A stretch of 64,000 bases of DNA from Aporhodopirellula aestuarii (GCF_023701485.1 NZ_JAMQBK010000060.1:186001-250000); one strand, 5' to 3'. Counted from the stretch's first letter, positions 19,810 to 29,401 are shown. The notes: generated by a model not told the origin, from the letters alone. Translations and numbers: made by a program.

Positions 19810-20844
19810 ATGAAGAAAATCACACGTTTACTTTGGATCGTCTTGTCCACGCTTGCTCTGGTCGTGGGCGATGAATCGCGGGTGCTCGCCCAATCGGCAG
19901 GCATGATTGGGCACGTCGAATCGCTCGATGAGAGGTTGTCTGCTTACTTTTCACGTGAGGCAAAATTCGAGGTGCTCGCCGACGGTTTCACTTGGACCGA
20001 AGGCCCGTTGTGGGTTCCGCCGGGGTCGAGCGTCGACGGATGTGATGGCGATAGCGGTTGTCTGTTGTTTTCAGACATCCCTCGCAATACGATTTTTCGC
20101 TGGCGACCTGGCCGGGGCGTGGACGCATTTCTAACGCCGAGCGGATATACCGGGATCGAGTTCTACGGACTCGAACCGGGAAGCAACGGCCTAACGCTCG
20201 ATACACGCGGGCGATTGACGATCTGCGAACACGGCGATCGACGCGTATCGGTGCTCACAGTCGGCGGTGGCAAGCGAACCCTTGTCGACGCATATGAAGG
20301 TAAACGGCTCAATAGTCCTAACGATTTGGTCTTTGATGCGGAGGGGAACCTGTACTTTACCGACCCGCCGTACGGATTACCCGATCGAGAGAAGGACGCT
20401 CGGCGAGAACTCGATCATTTTGGGGTGTACCGATTATCGGTCGAGGGGGAACTCACGCTGTTGACGACCGAGTTGGTTCGCCCCAACGGGATCGGATTGT
20501 CTCCGGACGCGAAAACCTTGTACGTCGCCCAGAGTGACTCTCAGCGTCCGGTATGGGTCGCTTTTGCGATCCAAGACGATGGCACGCTGGGTCCGTCTCG
20601 GGAGCTGGCCAATGCCCGGTCTTATATGAAGGAATTTCCAGGAGCACCCGATGGATTGACTGTACACTCCAGTGGTACATTGCTGGCGAGCGGGCCGGGC
20701 GGTGTGTACGTAATGACACCCGATGGTGAATTGCTCGGGCGTTTGCTGACGGGAGGGCGTGTAAGTAACTGTGCTTTGGATGCTGATGAGAAGTGGCTTT
20801 ACATCACTGCAGATAAACAACTTTGCCGGATACCTCTCCAATAA
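19810..20844 (+). CDS. SMP-30/gluconolactonase/LRE-like secreted protein
   Basis: 344 residues starting two bases after the giant protein's stop (TTTTAAGGATG, where the stop and an AAGG ribosome site merge), so translational coupling is likely. A signal peptide precedes a six-bladed propeller with SMP-30 signatures: FTWTEGPLWVPP, NGLTLDTRGRLTICEHGDRR, NSPNDLVFDAEGNLYFTDPPYG and RPNGIGLSPDAKTLYVAQSD, holding the metal-binding Glu, Asn and Asp positions. Family members hydrolyse sugar lactones such as gluconolactone. It is unclear why it sits between a surface protein and moaA; shared transcription need not mean shared function. Confidence 0.85.
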   Translation: MKKITRLLWIVLSTLALVVGDESRVLAQSAGMIGHVESLDERLSAYFSREAKFEVLADGFTWTEGPLWVPPGSSVDGCDGDSGCLLFSDIPRNTIFRWRPGRGVDAFLTPSGYTGIEFYGLEPGSNGLTLDTRGRLTICEHGDRRVSVLTVGGGKRTLVDAYEGKRLNSPNDLVFDAEGNLYFTDPPYGLPDREKDARRELDHFGVYRLSVEGELTLLTTELVRPNGIGLSPDAKTLYVAQSDSQRPVWVAFAIQDDGTLGPSRELANARSYMKEFPGAPDGLTVHSSGTLLASGPGGVYVMTPDGELLGRLLTGGRVSNCALDADEKWLYITADKQLCRIPLQ

Positions 20845-20856
20845 CAGGTATCTGTC

Positions 20857-21837
20857 ATGTTGACTGATCGGTTCGGGCGGAATCACCGCAGTCTACGGAT
20901 TAGCGTTACCGATCGTTGTAATTTGCGTTGTACGTACTGCATGCCGGAGCACACGCCGCAGTATCAACCTCGCAGTGAGATTTTGACGTTCGAGGAAATC
21001 GTCCGGTTTGTCAAAGTCGCGGTGACGCTCGGCGTCGATGACGTTCGATTAACCGGTGGTGAGCCACTCGTGCGTGCTCAACTCTCGACACTGGTTCAGC
21101 AACTCAACGAGATCTCAGGGCTTCGCAAGGTTTCTCTGACCACCAACGGCATCCTACTGATTGATCAGCTCGAGGCTCTCGTCCGTGCTGGCTTGAAACA
21201 CGTCAACGTGAGTTTGGACGCATTGGACGAAGAGTCGTTTCGCGGTGCGACCAGACGTAGTGGTTTGGAAAAGGTGCTACGCGGAATCGACGCGGCACAG
21301 CAGGCGGGCCTGATGGTGAAAGTCAATTCGATTGCCATGCGAGGATTGACGGATAACCAAATTGGGGCCTTTGGTGAGTTCACCCGTCGCACGGGGATAC
21401 CCGTTCGCTTTATCGAATTCATGCCTTTGGATAGCGACGGTAACTGGAATACCTCCGCGGTTCTGAAAGGCGCCGAAATCATTGCGATGTTTTCAGAGCA
21501 GATTCGGCCGCTCATCCCTATCCGCGACGGTGGCTCATCTCCGTCGGCGGACTACCGATTCGACGACGGGCTCGGAACGATCGGCGTGATCGCTTCGGTT
21601 TCCAAACCGTTTTGTGAATCCTGCGATCGGTTTCGATTGACGGCTGACGGGCAACTTCGCAATTGTTTGTTTGGCGAAGACTCGGGAGATATTCGGGCCC
21701 TGTTGCGTGGCGGTTCTGATGACCAATCAATCGCCGCAGCAATCAAGGCAGCGGTCGCCGCTAAAATGCGTGGACATGGGACCGATGATCTCACGTTTTT
21801 ACGGCCCACACGCCCTATGCATGCCATCGGAGGATAA
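20857..21837 (+). CDS. moaA: GTP 3',8-cyclase MoaA (radical SAM, molybdopterin step 1)
   Basis: A 326-residue enzyme of normal family length. C21, C25 and C28 in TDRCNLRCTYC bind the SAM 4Fe-4S cluster; the second cluster is bound by FCESCDRFRLTADGQLRNC near the C-terminus, where GTP docks. The protein ends in Gly-Gly, the tail needed for catalysis in characterised MoaA. It converts GTP to 3',8-cyclo-H2GTP, the first step of molybdenum-cofactor synthesis, in the cytoplasm. It begins 12 bases after the lactonase gene and is followed by moaD and moaE; moaC is not in this window. Confidence 0.95.
   Translation: MLTDRFGRNHRSLRISVTDRCNLRCTYCMPEHTPQYQPRSEILTFEEIVRFVKVAVTLGVDDVRLTGGEPLVRAQLSTLVQQLNEISGLRKVSLTTNGILLIDQLEALVRAGLKHVNVSLDALDEESFRGATRRSGLEKVLRGIDAAQQAGLMVKVNSIAMRGLTDNQIGAFGEFTRRTGIPVRFIEFMPLDSDGNWNTSAVLKGAEIIAMFSEQIRPLIPIRDGGSSPSADYRFDDGLGTIGVIASVSKPFCESCDRFRLTADGQLRNCLFGEDSGDIRALLRGGSDDQSIAAAIKAAVAAKMRGHGTDDLTFLRPTRPMHAIGG
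21829..21833 (+). promoter_or_regulatory. moaD ribosome site inside the moaA Gly-Gly codons
   Basis: GGAGG lies within GGA GGA, the last two sense codons of moaA, six bases before the moaD GTG at 21840. This site decides the moaD start. Confidence 0.75.
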
Positions 21838-21839
21838 TC

Positions 21840-22124
21840 GTGCAACCCGTTTCATCTAGAACCAACAGAAGCACCGGAGAGTTGCAGGTATTGGTGTTTG
21901 GGCCTCAGGCGAAATTAATCGGGTGTGACCGCTTGATTCTCTCGGACGTCAATTTTCCAGTCCGAGTGGATGAGCTGATGCCTATGCTCATTCATCATTA
22001 CCCGGATTTATCGGCGTCAATTGGCGTGAGCCGACTGGCCGTCAACCACGAATTCGCCGCAGCCGATTCATTGATCAATGCGGGGGATGAAGTAGCCTTA
22101 GTGGGTTTGATCAGTGGAGGTTGA
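21840..22124 (+). CDS. moaD: Molybdopterin synthase sulfur-carrier subunit MoaD
   Basis: A 94-residue ubiquitin-fold protein starting at GTG two bases after moaA. The C-terminal LVGLISGG ends in the Gly-Gly that is adenylated and thiocarboxylated by MoeB-type enzymes to carry sulfur to MoaE. The central segment (VDELMPMLIHHYPDL ... VNHEFAAADSLINAGDEVALV) follows the MoaD/ThiS pattern. Its N-terminus is about 10 residues longer than usual. It pairs with the moaE product encoded immediately downstream. Confidence 0.9.
   Translation: MQPVSSRTNRSTGELQVLVFGPQAKLIGCDRLILSDVNFPVRVDELMPMLIHHYPDLSASIGVSRLAVNHEFAAADSLINAGDEVALVGLISGG
22116..22120 (+). promoter_or_regulatory. moaE ribosome site inside the moaD Gly-Gly codons
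   Basis: GGAGG lies in GGA GGT, the terminal Gly-Gly codons of moaD, five bases before the GTG at 22126. An in-frame GTG at 22114 would overlap moaD but has no comparable site. Confidence 0.7.
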
Positions 22125-22125
22125 G

Positions 22126-22572
22126 GTGGAAAACGCGTCTCGCGAAGCGAACGTGCGGGTGCGATTAACGTCCGGGCCGATAGCGTCGGCGACACCATTT
22201 GTGTTGTCGGATTCCGAGACAGCATTGGCGGGTGCCGTGGTTACCTTCCAAGGACGTGTCCGCAATCGTGAGGTCGACGAGAATGAAATGAAACCGATTC
22301 TCGGACTGGAATATGAAGTTTATGAACCCATGACTTCCCAAGAACTTCATCGCCTCGCCGACCAATACGCACGCAAACATGATGTGATCGCCGTCGACGT
22401 CGAGCACAGTTTTGGGTTCGTGGGAAATGGCGAGTGTTCGTTCCTCTTGCAAGTCGCAACATCGCATCGGCGTTCGGCGATCACTTTCGTTGACGAGTTC
22501 ATTGACGCGATGAAAAGCCACGTTCCGATTTGGAAGGTGCCTCGTTGGAGTATGCCGGATTCGACCGCGTAA
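22126..22572 (+). CDS. moaE: Molybdopterin synthase catalytic subunit MoaE
   Basis: 148 residues from the GTG at 22126, one base after the moaD stop. Landmarks are the substrate-binding GRVRNR, LEYEVYEPMT, and the C-terminal KSHVPIWKVPRW with the catalytic lysines of MoaE. The usual H-R-x-G motif reads HSFGFVGNGE here, with serine in the arginine place. It transfers sulfur from two MoaD thiocarboxylates to cyclic pyranopterin monophosphate to form molybdopterin. With moaA and moaD it forms one translation-coupled unit. Confidence 0.92.
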   Translation: MENASREANVRVRLTSGPIASATPFVLSDSETALAGAVVTFQGRVRNREVDENEMKPILGLEYEVYEPMTSQELHRLADQYARKHDVIAVDVEHSFGFVGNGECSFLLQVATSHRRSAITFVDEFIDAMKSHVPIWKVPRWSMPDSTA

Positions 22573-22727
22573 GCGACGCAGCGTCTGTTTGAGAATATTC
22601 ACTTCACGTCGTTGCTCGAAACGTGGCATGGTGTGTGGCGACATGTTACAAAATTGATACGGATGCGGATGGCGATGATATCCGTTGCTGCCAGCTTTCG
22701 TTTTCTCATGTCGAGGGTTCCGAAGAG

Positions 22728-24176
22728 ATGAATTTGGATGCAGATTTTGTGAACTCACAGGCGCCCAACGCCGCGGCGATTAACAACGGACGCAGCTTGG
22801 TCGTCAAAGGCAAGTTCGTTGCCTTGCACCGCTGTGAAGATGATTCACTCTTATTTGGAGAATGCAGCGGTAGTGGCAAATCGAACTATCAGTGTTCCTG
22901 TGATTTCGTACGTCCTACCCAACCGACGTATCGATGCACTTGCCCATCGCGACAGTTCCCGTGCAAACATTGCCTCGGGTTGATGTATGCATTGGTAGAG
23001 GGCAAAACATTCACGGTTGCCGAGATACCCGCTGATCTCGCGGAGAAGCGAGACAAGCTTGCTCAACGGAAAAAGGCATCGGCCTCGCCAAAACCTAAAA
23101 CGGTGAACGTCTCGGCGTTGAAGAAAAAGATCAGCGCTCAGTTGAAGGGGCTCGATTTGCTAGAGGCTCTGGTTTTCGATTTGGTTTCCAAGGGGATGGG
23201 GGCGATGAACGCCAAGTCCGCTCGGCAGGTCCAAGAACAGGCCAAGCAACTCGGCGACGCATATTTGCCGGGAGCGCAGGCTGCATTGTTGGCTTACACG
23301 AATTTATTCATTGGCGATGATGGTCGGTTTGATGGTGAATTGCCACCTCAGAAACGTGAGTCCATCTACACCGATGCTCTCGATCAGTTGACTCGTCTAT
23401 CCACACTCGTCAAACATGGTCGAAAGGTTCTCAATGCCCGGCTCGAAGATCCGAAGGCACCACCGCAGACCGATTCGCCGATCGCGGCGTGGCTCGGACA
23501 TGCGTGGCAGTTGCAGGAACTACGTGACGCAGGTCTGACGCAGCGGGATGTCGAGTTGGTCCAGCTCGCATTTCACAATTACGACGATGCGGCGCGCAAG
23601 GAGTTCGTAGAAACCGGAATTTGGATGAATCTCAACACGGGCGCGATTCATCTAGCTCAAAATTATCGGCCATACCGAGCAGCGAAGCACATTCGCGAAC
23701 AAGACAGTTTCTTCAAAGTTGCGAAGGTTCCGGAGCTGTGCGTTTATCCAGGAAAGATGAACGTGCGTGTTCGTTGGGACGAGTTTGAACAACGTGATTT
23801 GACACCGGACGATTTGAAAGTCATTCGGTCGCACGCAACCGATCGTTTTGAGTCATTGGTGAAGACGATTCGCACTGAACTTAAGAATCCGCTTGCCGAT
23901 AAACGGGTCATCGTTGCGATCGCATTTAATCGTATGGGAACACTTCCCAACGGAGATCTGGTGATCGAGGATGTCGCGGGCGAGCGAATCGTGATGACCG
24001 AAACCGGACTCAAGGAAGAGCCGCCGAGTTGCCACTTGATGCCGATGTTGCCTGCGGAATTGACCACGGGCCAAGTCATGATTGGCCGTGTGCATCAAGA
24101 CCTAGACAACAAAACGTTGAGAGTAAAACCGCTGTCAATCGTGACCGAACAGCAGGTGTTTCGGTTGACCTTGTGA
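22728..24176 (+). CDS. SWIM zinc-finger domain protein
   Basis: 482 residues from the ATG at 22728 (MNLDADFVN); the frame opens at 22623 but the added 35 residues look unlike protein. The SWIM motif C-x-C-x(n)-C-x-H is at about residues 68-84 (YRCTCPSRQFPCKHC), preceded by a second cysteine pair (QCSCDF). A lysine/alanine-rich linker (KKASASPKPKTVNVSALKKK) leads to a helical domain and a C-terminal beta region. SWIM domains bind DNA or proteins; in other bacteria such genes sit near AAA+ or VWA genes, which are absent here. The function is not known. Confidence 0.8.
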   Translation: MNLDADFVNSQAPNAAAINNGRSLVVKGKFVALHRCEDDSLLFGECSGSGKSNYQCSCDFVRPTQPTYRCTCPSRQFPCKHCLGLMYALVEGKTFTVAEIPADLAEKRDKLAQRKKASASPKPKTVNVSALKKKISAQLKGLDLLEALVFDLVSKGMGAMNAKSARQVQEQAKQLGDAYLPGAQAALLAYTNLFIGDDGRFDGELPPQKRESIYTDALDQLTRLSTLVKHGRKVLNARLEDPKAPPQTDSPIAAWLGHAWQLQELRDAGLTQRDVELVQLAFHNYDDAARKEFVETGIWMNLNTGAIHLAQNYRPYRAAKHIREQDSFFKVAKVPELCVYPGKMNVRVRWDEFEQRDLTPDDLKVIRSHATDRFESLVKTIRTELKNPLADKRVIVAIAFNRMGTLPNGDLVIEDVAGERIVMTETGLKEEPPSCHLMPMLPAELTTGQVMIGRVHQDLDNKTLRVKPLSIVTEQQVFRLTL

Positions 24177-24191
24177 CGAGGCTTTCGTTCT

Positions 24192-27100
24192 TCAGAAGAG
24201 TCGAGGTGAGCTAGGCGGAGCCGGCGTTGCGTTTGCGTCCTTACGTGACTCTTTCACCCGGGTGACCCAGGATTTCGCGATCGTTTGAACTTGGCGGAGT
24301 TCTTGAATTTCAGGTCCATCGGACTTGGACGTGGTGGCACAATGAAGTCGATCGAACCATTCGGTGTCATCACATTGTTTTTCCAGGCTGGCGGCGAGGT
24401 CGTTGTGGGCGGGTGCAGCGATATAACGCAAACAGGATTTCAACGTGTGGGCAGCGGTCTTGAATGATTTGGCGTCTCCGTTACTGGCCGCACGGTCGAG
24501 TCGACGAACAAGGTCAGGGACCTCCATCGTGATCGCTTCGCAGACCGATTCGATTGTCGAGGTATCGCCGCCGCAGTGTTTTGACAGCCGATTTCGCCAT
24601 TCGTCGTCGGGTTCGCTGCTGACGGGGGTTTCTGGATTGGCAGGAGATGTAGACGGCGTAGGTGGTGTGGTCGGAGCGGGAGACGCCGCCGGAGTGGACG
24701 CATCGGTCGTGAGCGGTTGGGTGACGACGGGTTTGGGTTTCGGAGGTTCGGTTGATGCAACGGGGCGACGAGTGTGCGAGTGGACAACTCGTTGAATCTC
24801 AACCAGTAGCGGTTCCAGATGAATGGGTTTGGTAATGTATCCGATCATGCCTGCGTCGCGACACATCTTTCGATGTTGATCGGTCACGTGCGCGGTCAAA
24901 GCGATAATCGGTGGTACGGGGCGACCGAGTTGTTTTGCGATTTGGACGAATTCCGCGGTTACTTCGGTGCCATCCATCCCAGGCATTTGGAGATCCATTA
25001 ACACGCAGTCAAACGAACCGCGTCGAAAATGGCCGATCGCTGTTGGACCACCGTCGGCGGTCGTGACGACATGACCCGCAGAAACCAATTGGTCATGGAT
25101 GACAAGTCGGTTGGTGGGGCTGTCGTCGACGACGAGTAGGTGAAAGCGATCCCGACCATTGTCACGAGGTTCCGCAGACGAACTGGTCACAGTACTCAGT
25201 GCTGTCGTGGTCAATGTCTCGCTGGTTTTGGTGGCGATTCGATTGGGGGTGATGGAGCCAACGGCGCTGACTCGTGCGGTTTGCCGGAGAGGTTTGCCCG
25301 CGAGCCAGCGTCGGAGTTCGTCAGGATGCAACGGTTCGATGATGATCGTATCTTCTTTCTTCGCTCGACGTGGAACGGATTCACCGGTTCGGGTCAACCA
25401 GAGTACTCGGTCGTTTGTTTTGCGGGCACGAACTCGCCATGCCGCATCGGCGGTGTGGTTGGTAAGGATCCAAGCAATCGGCTGGGTAGCGTGCTCGGCG
25501 GTGGTACCTTGTTTGGATGGTTGACTGGTGGGCGACGAAATGTCACTAGGTCGATACGTTTGCCAGCCATCGTGAGCGAGTGTTTCTCCGATTGCTTTTT
25601 CGATTGTTTCGTTATTGACGGAAACGACCACGGCTCCACGAGGTTGAGAGTCTTCGTTGTTCGGCCGCGACAGCGGTTCCAATGCGGTACCGATTCGCAT
25701 CGGTATCCATCGTTTGGACGGAACGATTTCGTCGGCGAGTTTGAGTTTCAGTCGCACGCGGAAACAGCTTCCTGTTCCTAGCTCGCTATTCAACTCGATT
25801 CCGCCACCCATCCGCTCGGCCAAGCCACGGGCGATGGCGAGCCCCAGGCCGGTACCACCGAATTGCTTATTGGTTCCGCGATCGGCTTGCTCAAAGGCAT
25901 CAAAAATGCGTGCCTGGTTTTCTGGCGCGATACCAATGCCGGTGTCGACAATTGTCATTTCGAATTCGCGGGTGTTTTCGTCGGAACGCTCACCTTTCTC
26001 GGAACGATTGAGCAGTGATAGAAAGTCATTGCCGGTTTTGCGACGCTCCGATTGGCGAACGTTTGAAGCGTCTCCATCGGCGAGCGACAATCGCAAACTT
26101 ACCAATCCTTGCGGGGTGAACTTGATGGCATTACCGGCAAGGTTGACGATGATTTGCCTGATCCGTTTGGGGTCGGCAACCACGCGTCGCGGCATCTTCG
26201 GATCGATCGAAAGGCACAATCGAACGGGCTTGTCCGCGACCCGAATCGCGAGACAACCAAAGGCATCTCCGACGACCTCATGGAGATCGATGGGAGTCGG
26301 ATCGATCGCGACACGTCCGGCTTCGATCGCGGAGAAATCAAGAATATCCTCAATCGCGTCGTGAAGCAGTTCGGTGTTTTGTGCGATCAAATTGACGTAT
26401 CGTCGAGCCGCTGCCGGCAGCGTCTGTGCGGCCAATAGTTCGGTAAGCCCTCGGATCCCTCCCAGCGGCGTTCGCAGTTCATGGGAGATACCTGCCATGA
26501 ATTGCGTTTTGGTGCGGTTGGCTTGTTCAGCAACCGCCTTGGCTTCACGCATTGCTTCAAACGCTTGCTGTTGCAGCGTGATGTCGCGAATGATGACGGC
26601 CCTTCCGTCCCGGTCGCCCAGTGGAATCGGGTGGATCGAGACTTCACTATCGAACGCGACCCCATCGCCGCGGCGGAGACGTAACTGGTGCCGCTCGGTG
26701 AAGGGGAGGGTTTCCCAGGTCATCGTTTGTCTTTGGAACACTCTCCGAGTCGACTGGGGTTGCTCGGTGGTCGCAACCGGCATGATGAGGTCTTCGAGTG
26801 GTCGACCAACCAATCTACCGCCGCCCGCTTGGAGCAGGTTCATCGCGGCTGGATTAGCCTCCATGATCACACCGCGGTCATCGACTAGCAGAACGGCGTC
26901 CCCCGCGGCGTCGAACAGGGCTCTTTTACGAGCCTCGCTGTTTTGCAGCTCCATTGCACCGCGATGTTTTTCAGTCACGTCCCAAAAGATTGCCTGAATA
27001 CCGATACACCGACCGTGTTGGTCATACTCGGGCGCTTTGAAGACCTGAACAAATCCCGTGCGCCCGTCGATTCCAGGATGCTCTTCGACTTTATCGACAT

Positions 27101-27851
27101 GCAGTCCCGTGGTCATGACGTTGAGGTCGTCGGCGCGATAGCGGGCGGCGAGCACGGGGGCATACAGGTCCGCGTCGGTGCTTCCGATGACATCGATCGG
27201 TTTCAAACCGAGTTCTTTGCAAAACGGATCATTGGCGTACGTAAAAACACCTTCGGCGTTCTTTCGCGCGACCTGCAGATGCATCCGGTCCATGATCGAT
27301 TGAAACGTGGTTTCACTCTGATCGAGTCGGTGCTGTGTCGCTTGACGGCGGGCGACTTCGTCCCGGAGGGCGTGATTGACTCGGGCAACCTCTTGCGAAC
27401 GCCTGCGGACGCCTTGCTGCAAGTATTGTTGGTGCTTAAGTCGCAGCCTCAGCCGACTGCGCAAATAGACATGGAAATAGCCCGACGCGATCAACGCGAG
27501 CAGGGTCCACAATCGGACCGGATCGAAATAAAGTTGGTTAACGCCCGTCGTGGCTGAACCGGGGGCCACGCCGAAGAAAGCTTCACCGAGCAGCGTCCCA
27601 TCAAAAATTGGACCATACATCGCGTGCCATAGACCAGCGAACGCGACTGCGGTTCCCTGCGCGATCGTAATTCGCGTGATCACGCGGCGGTGCAGAAACC
27701 GCCATGCCAACGGCAGCATCAGGAGGTGGAGGACACACAATCCCCAATTGGATGGTGCCGCGATGTCGGCCAACATCAGCAATGCGATGGACAGACTCCA
27801 CCACAGGGGGCGTCGTTTTTGCGGGATCAGCGTTTCGGGGAAACTCTTCAT
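24192..27851 (-). CDS. Hybrid histidine kinase with PAS, degenerate and true receivers, and Hpt
   Basis: A 1,219-residue membrane kinase. Domain order: hydrophobic N-terminus with about four helices to residue 130; a basic coiled region; PAS (FQSIMDRMHLQVARKNAEGVF); a second PAS (LFDAAGDAVLLVDDRGVIMEAN); HisKA with H457 in AGISHELRTPLGGI; HATPase_c (NLAGNAIKFTPQG, DTGIGIAPE, GGTGLGLAIARG); a receiver-like region near 735-840 lacking the phospho-acceptor; a full receiver with D953 in LMDLQMPGMDG; a Pro/Thr-rich linker; and Hpt with H1135 in AAHTLKS. This gives a complete His-Asp-His phosphorelay in one chain. The final response regulator is not adjacent, so the output is unknown. Confidence 0.92.
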   Translation of the reverse strand: MKSFPETLIPQKRRPLWWSLSIALLMLADIAAPSNWGLCVLHLLMLPLAWRFLHRRVITRITIAQGTAVAFAGLWHAMYGPIFDGTLLGEAFFGVAPGSATTGVNQLYFDPVRLWTLLALIASGYFHVYLRSRLRLRLKHQQYLQQGVRRRSQEVARVNHALRDEVARRQATQHRLDQSETTFQSIMDRMHLQVARKNAEGVFTYANDPFCKELGLKPIDVIGSTDADLYAPVLAARYRADDLNVMTTGLHVDKVEEHPGIDGRTGFVQVFKAPEYDQHGRCIGIQAIFWDVTEKHRGAMELQNSEARKRALFDAAGDAVLLVDDRGVIMEANPAAMNLLQAGGGRLVGRPLEDLIMPVATTEQPQSTRRVFQRQTMTWETLPFTERHQLRLRRGDGVAFDSEVSIHPIPLGDRDGRAVIIRDITLQQQAFEAMREAKAVAEQANRTKTQFMAGISHELRTPLGGIRGLTELLAAQTLPAAARRYVNLIAQNTELLHDAIEDILDFSAIEAGRVAIDPTPIDLHEVVGDAFGCLAIRVADKPVRLCLSIDPKMPRRVVADPKRIRQIIVNLAGNAIKFTPQGLVSLRLSLADGDASNVRQSERRKTGNDFLSLLNRSEKGERSDENTREFEMTIVDTGIGIAPENQARIFDAFEQADRGTNKQFGGTGLGLAIARGLAERMGGGIELNSELGTGSCFRVRLKLKLADEIVPSKRWIPMRIGTALEPLSRPNNEDSQPRGAVVVSVNNETIEKAIGETLAHDGWQTYRPSDISSPTSQPSKQGTTAEHATQPIAWILTNHTADAAWRVRARKTNDRVLWLTRTGESVPRRAKKEDTIIIEPLHPDELRRWLAGKPLRQTARVSAVGSITPNRIATKTSETLTTTALSTVTSSSAEPRDNGRDRFHLLVVDDSPTNRLVIHDQLVSAGHVVTTADGGPTAIGHFRRGSFDCVLMDLQMPGMDGTEVTAEFVQIAKQLGRPVPPIIALTAHVTDQHRKMCRDAGMIGYITKPIHLEPLLVEIQRVVHSHTRRPVASTEPPKPKPVVTQPLTTDASTPAASPAPTTPPTPSTSPANPETPVSSEPDDEWRNRLSKHCGGDTSTIESVCEAITMEVPDLVRRLDRAASNGDAKSFKTAAHTLKSCLRYIAAPAHNDLAASLEKQCDDTEWFDRLHCATTSKSDGPEIQELRQVQTIAKSWVTRVKESRKDANATPAPPSSPRLF

Positions 27852-27988
27852 GTGATCATTTCAATCAAACAAATACCGATTCGGATCTTGAGGTGCTGCT
27901 GAGGTAGAATCGACCTAGTTTACCAGACAGTCGCCGAACGCAAGTTCACATGCTCTTCGGCCATCTTAATCGAGCGATATCACTTAAT

Positions 27989-29398
27989 ATGAGAATGACA
28001 TCCAACTTTGTTCACTTGATCGCCCCCGCTGCCTGTGTTCTCTGGTTGGGCGGGCTCGTTGGCGGAGGCGTCGCGGTTGCTGAGCAAGCCGGGGTGGCCA
28101 CTGCAACTGTTTGGCCGCGGTTTCTCAACAGCGATTTCAGTGGTACCGCGGAGACGAACGAAAGTGTCGCGGCCTGGTCATGGAAGGCACCGCCCCGATG
28201 TCGCTGGAGTTTGTCCGTCGGCGAAGGATACGGGCTGGGAGTAATCGATCGGGGGGCCTATTTCCACATCGACGCTCAAAACGGAAAGGAACGGTTGCGG
28301 AGAATTGATTTGCAATCAGGTGAAGTGGTCTGGTCGCAATCCAACGATTTGGAATACCGCGACCTCTATGGCTACGAATCGGGGGCACGGTGCAGCCCCA
28401 CGATCGACCACACGCAGATTTTTACGCTAGGAGTTGCCGGCGCCCTAACCGCAAGAGACGTCGAGAGCGGTGAGGCTCAGTGGCGAGTCGAAACCAATGA
28501 ACAATATCATGTTGTACAGAACTTCTTTGGCGTTGGTTCGGCACCGCTCGTGCTTGGCGACGCGGTGATCGTGATGATCGGAGGGAGCCCGATTGCGGAT
28601 CAGGCAATCGCCCCTGGACGTCTGGATCGTGTGTCTCCCGACGGTTCCCTCTTGGTGGCGTTCGATCGACGCACGGGAGCGGAGCTTTGGAGGTGTGGCG
28701 ACGATCTGGCGAGTTATAGCAGCCCTCGGACAATACGAATCAATGACCACGAGTATGTCCTCGTGTTTGGGCGAGAGTTCTTGCATCTCGTTGACCCCGA
28801 ACATGGACAGAGCCTAGGGAGCGTGCGTTACCGAGCCGACATGCTCGAGAGCGTTAACGCGATGGTCCCGGTCGTTGAAGGAAATCGAGTGCTGATTAGC
28901 GATTGCTATGACTTGGGGGCGGGTTTGTTTGAAATCGACATCGTCGACGCAAAGGCGGAGTTCACTCCGATTTGGCGTGACCCCGAAGGCAGACGCCGCG
29001 ATCAATCGCTGAGATCACACCTTTCGACACCGATTTTGCATGAGGGGTTTCTGTATGCATGCAGCGGTCGCAACGCACCTGACAGCGACTTTCGATGTAT
29101 CGAGTTTTTGACGGGCAAGGTCCAATGGACGGCGATGGAACGCAGTCGCAGTACCGCAACTCGGCTTGGCGATGTGCTATTGGTGCTCAAGGAGTCTGGG
29201 CCGCTGCATATCGTGCGATGCACCCCGGAAAGGTTTGATGAGATCGCGGTCTGGCCCCTTAATGAAATATCCGAAGACGAGTCCAATCCGTGGCCTGCGA
29301 TCCGCTATCCCTGTTGGGCGGCGCCAATAGTCGCCGGTAACTGCATGCTCGTTCGTGGCGATGAAACGGTCCTGTGTTTGGAATTGCCTCGCCCGTAG
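27989..29398 (+). CDS. Secreted PQQ-like beta-propeller protein
   Basis: 469 residues from the ATG at 27989, which places a signal peptide (FVHLIAPAACVLWLGGLVGG, cleavage after VAVA) at the start; an ATG at 27950 is an alternative. Blade motifs of the PQQ/YncE type recur: IDAQNGKERLRRIDLQSGEVVW, TLGVAGALTARDVESGEAQW, LLVAFDRRTGAELWRCG and LYACSGRN. There is no cofactor evidence; many planctomycete proteins of this kind are assumed to be non-enzymatic. It is divergent from the hybrid kinase (137-base gap). Confidence 0.8.
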   Translation: MRMTSNFVHLIAPAACVLWLGGLVGGGVAVAEQAGVATATVWPRFLNSDFSGTAETNESVAAWSWKAPPRCRWSLSVGEGYGLGVIDRGAYFHIDAQNGKERLRRIDLQSGEVVWSQSNDLEYRDLYGYESGARCSPTIDHTQIFTLGVAGALTARDVESGEAQWRVETNEQYHVVQNFFGVGSAPLVLGDAVIVMIGGSPIADQAIAPGRLDRVSPDGSLLVAFDRRTGAELWRCGDDLASYSSPRTIRINDHEYVLVFGREFLHLVDPEHGQSLGSVRYRADMLESVNAMVPVVEGNRVLISDCYDLGAGLFEIDIVDAKAEFTPIWRDPEGRRRDQSLRSHLSTPILHEGFLYACSGRNAPDSDFRCIEFLTGKVQWTAMERSRSTATRLGDVLLVLKESGPLHIVRCTPERFDEIAVWPLNEISEDESNPWPAIRYPCWAAPIVAGNCMLVRGDETVLCLELPRP

Positions 29399-29401
29399 TT
29401 T

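Noticed and set aside
25140-25781. 213-residue plus-strand frame
   Set aside because: Antisense to the hybrid kinase; the kinase frame carries all motifs.
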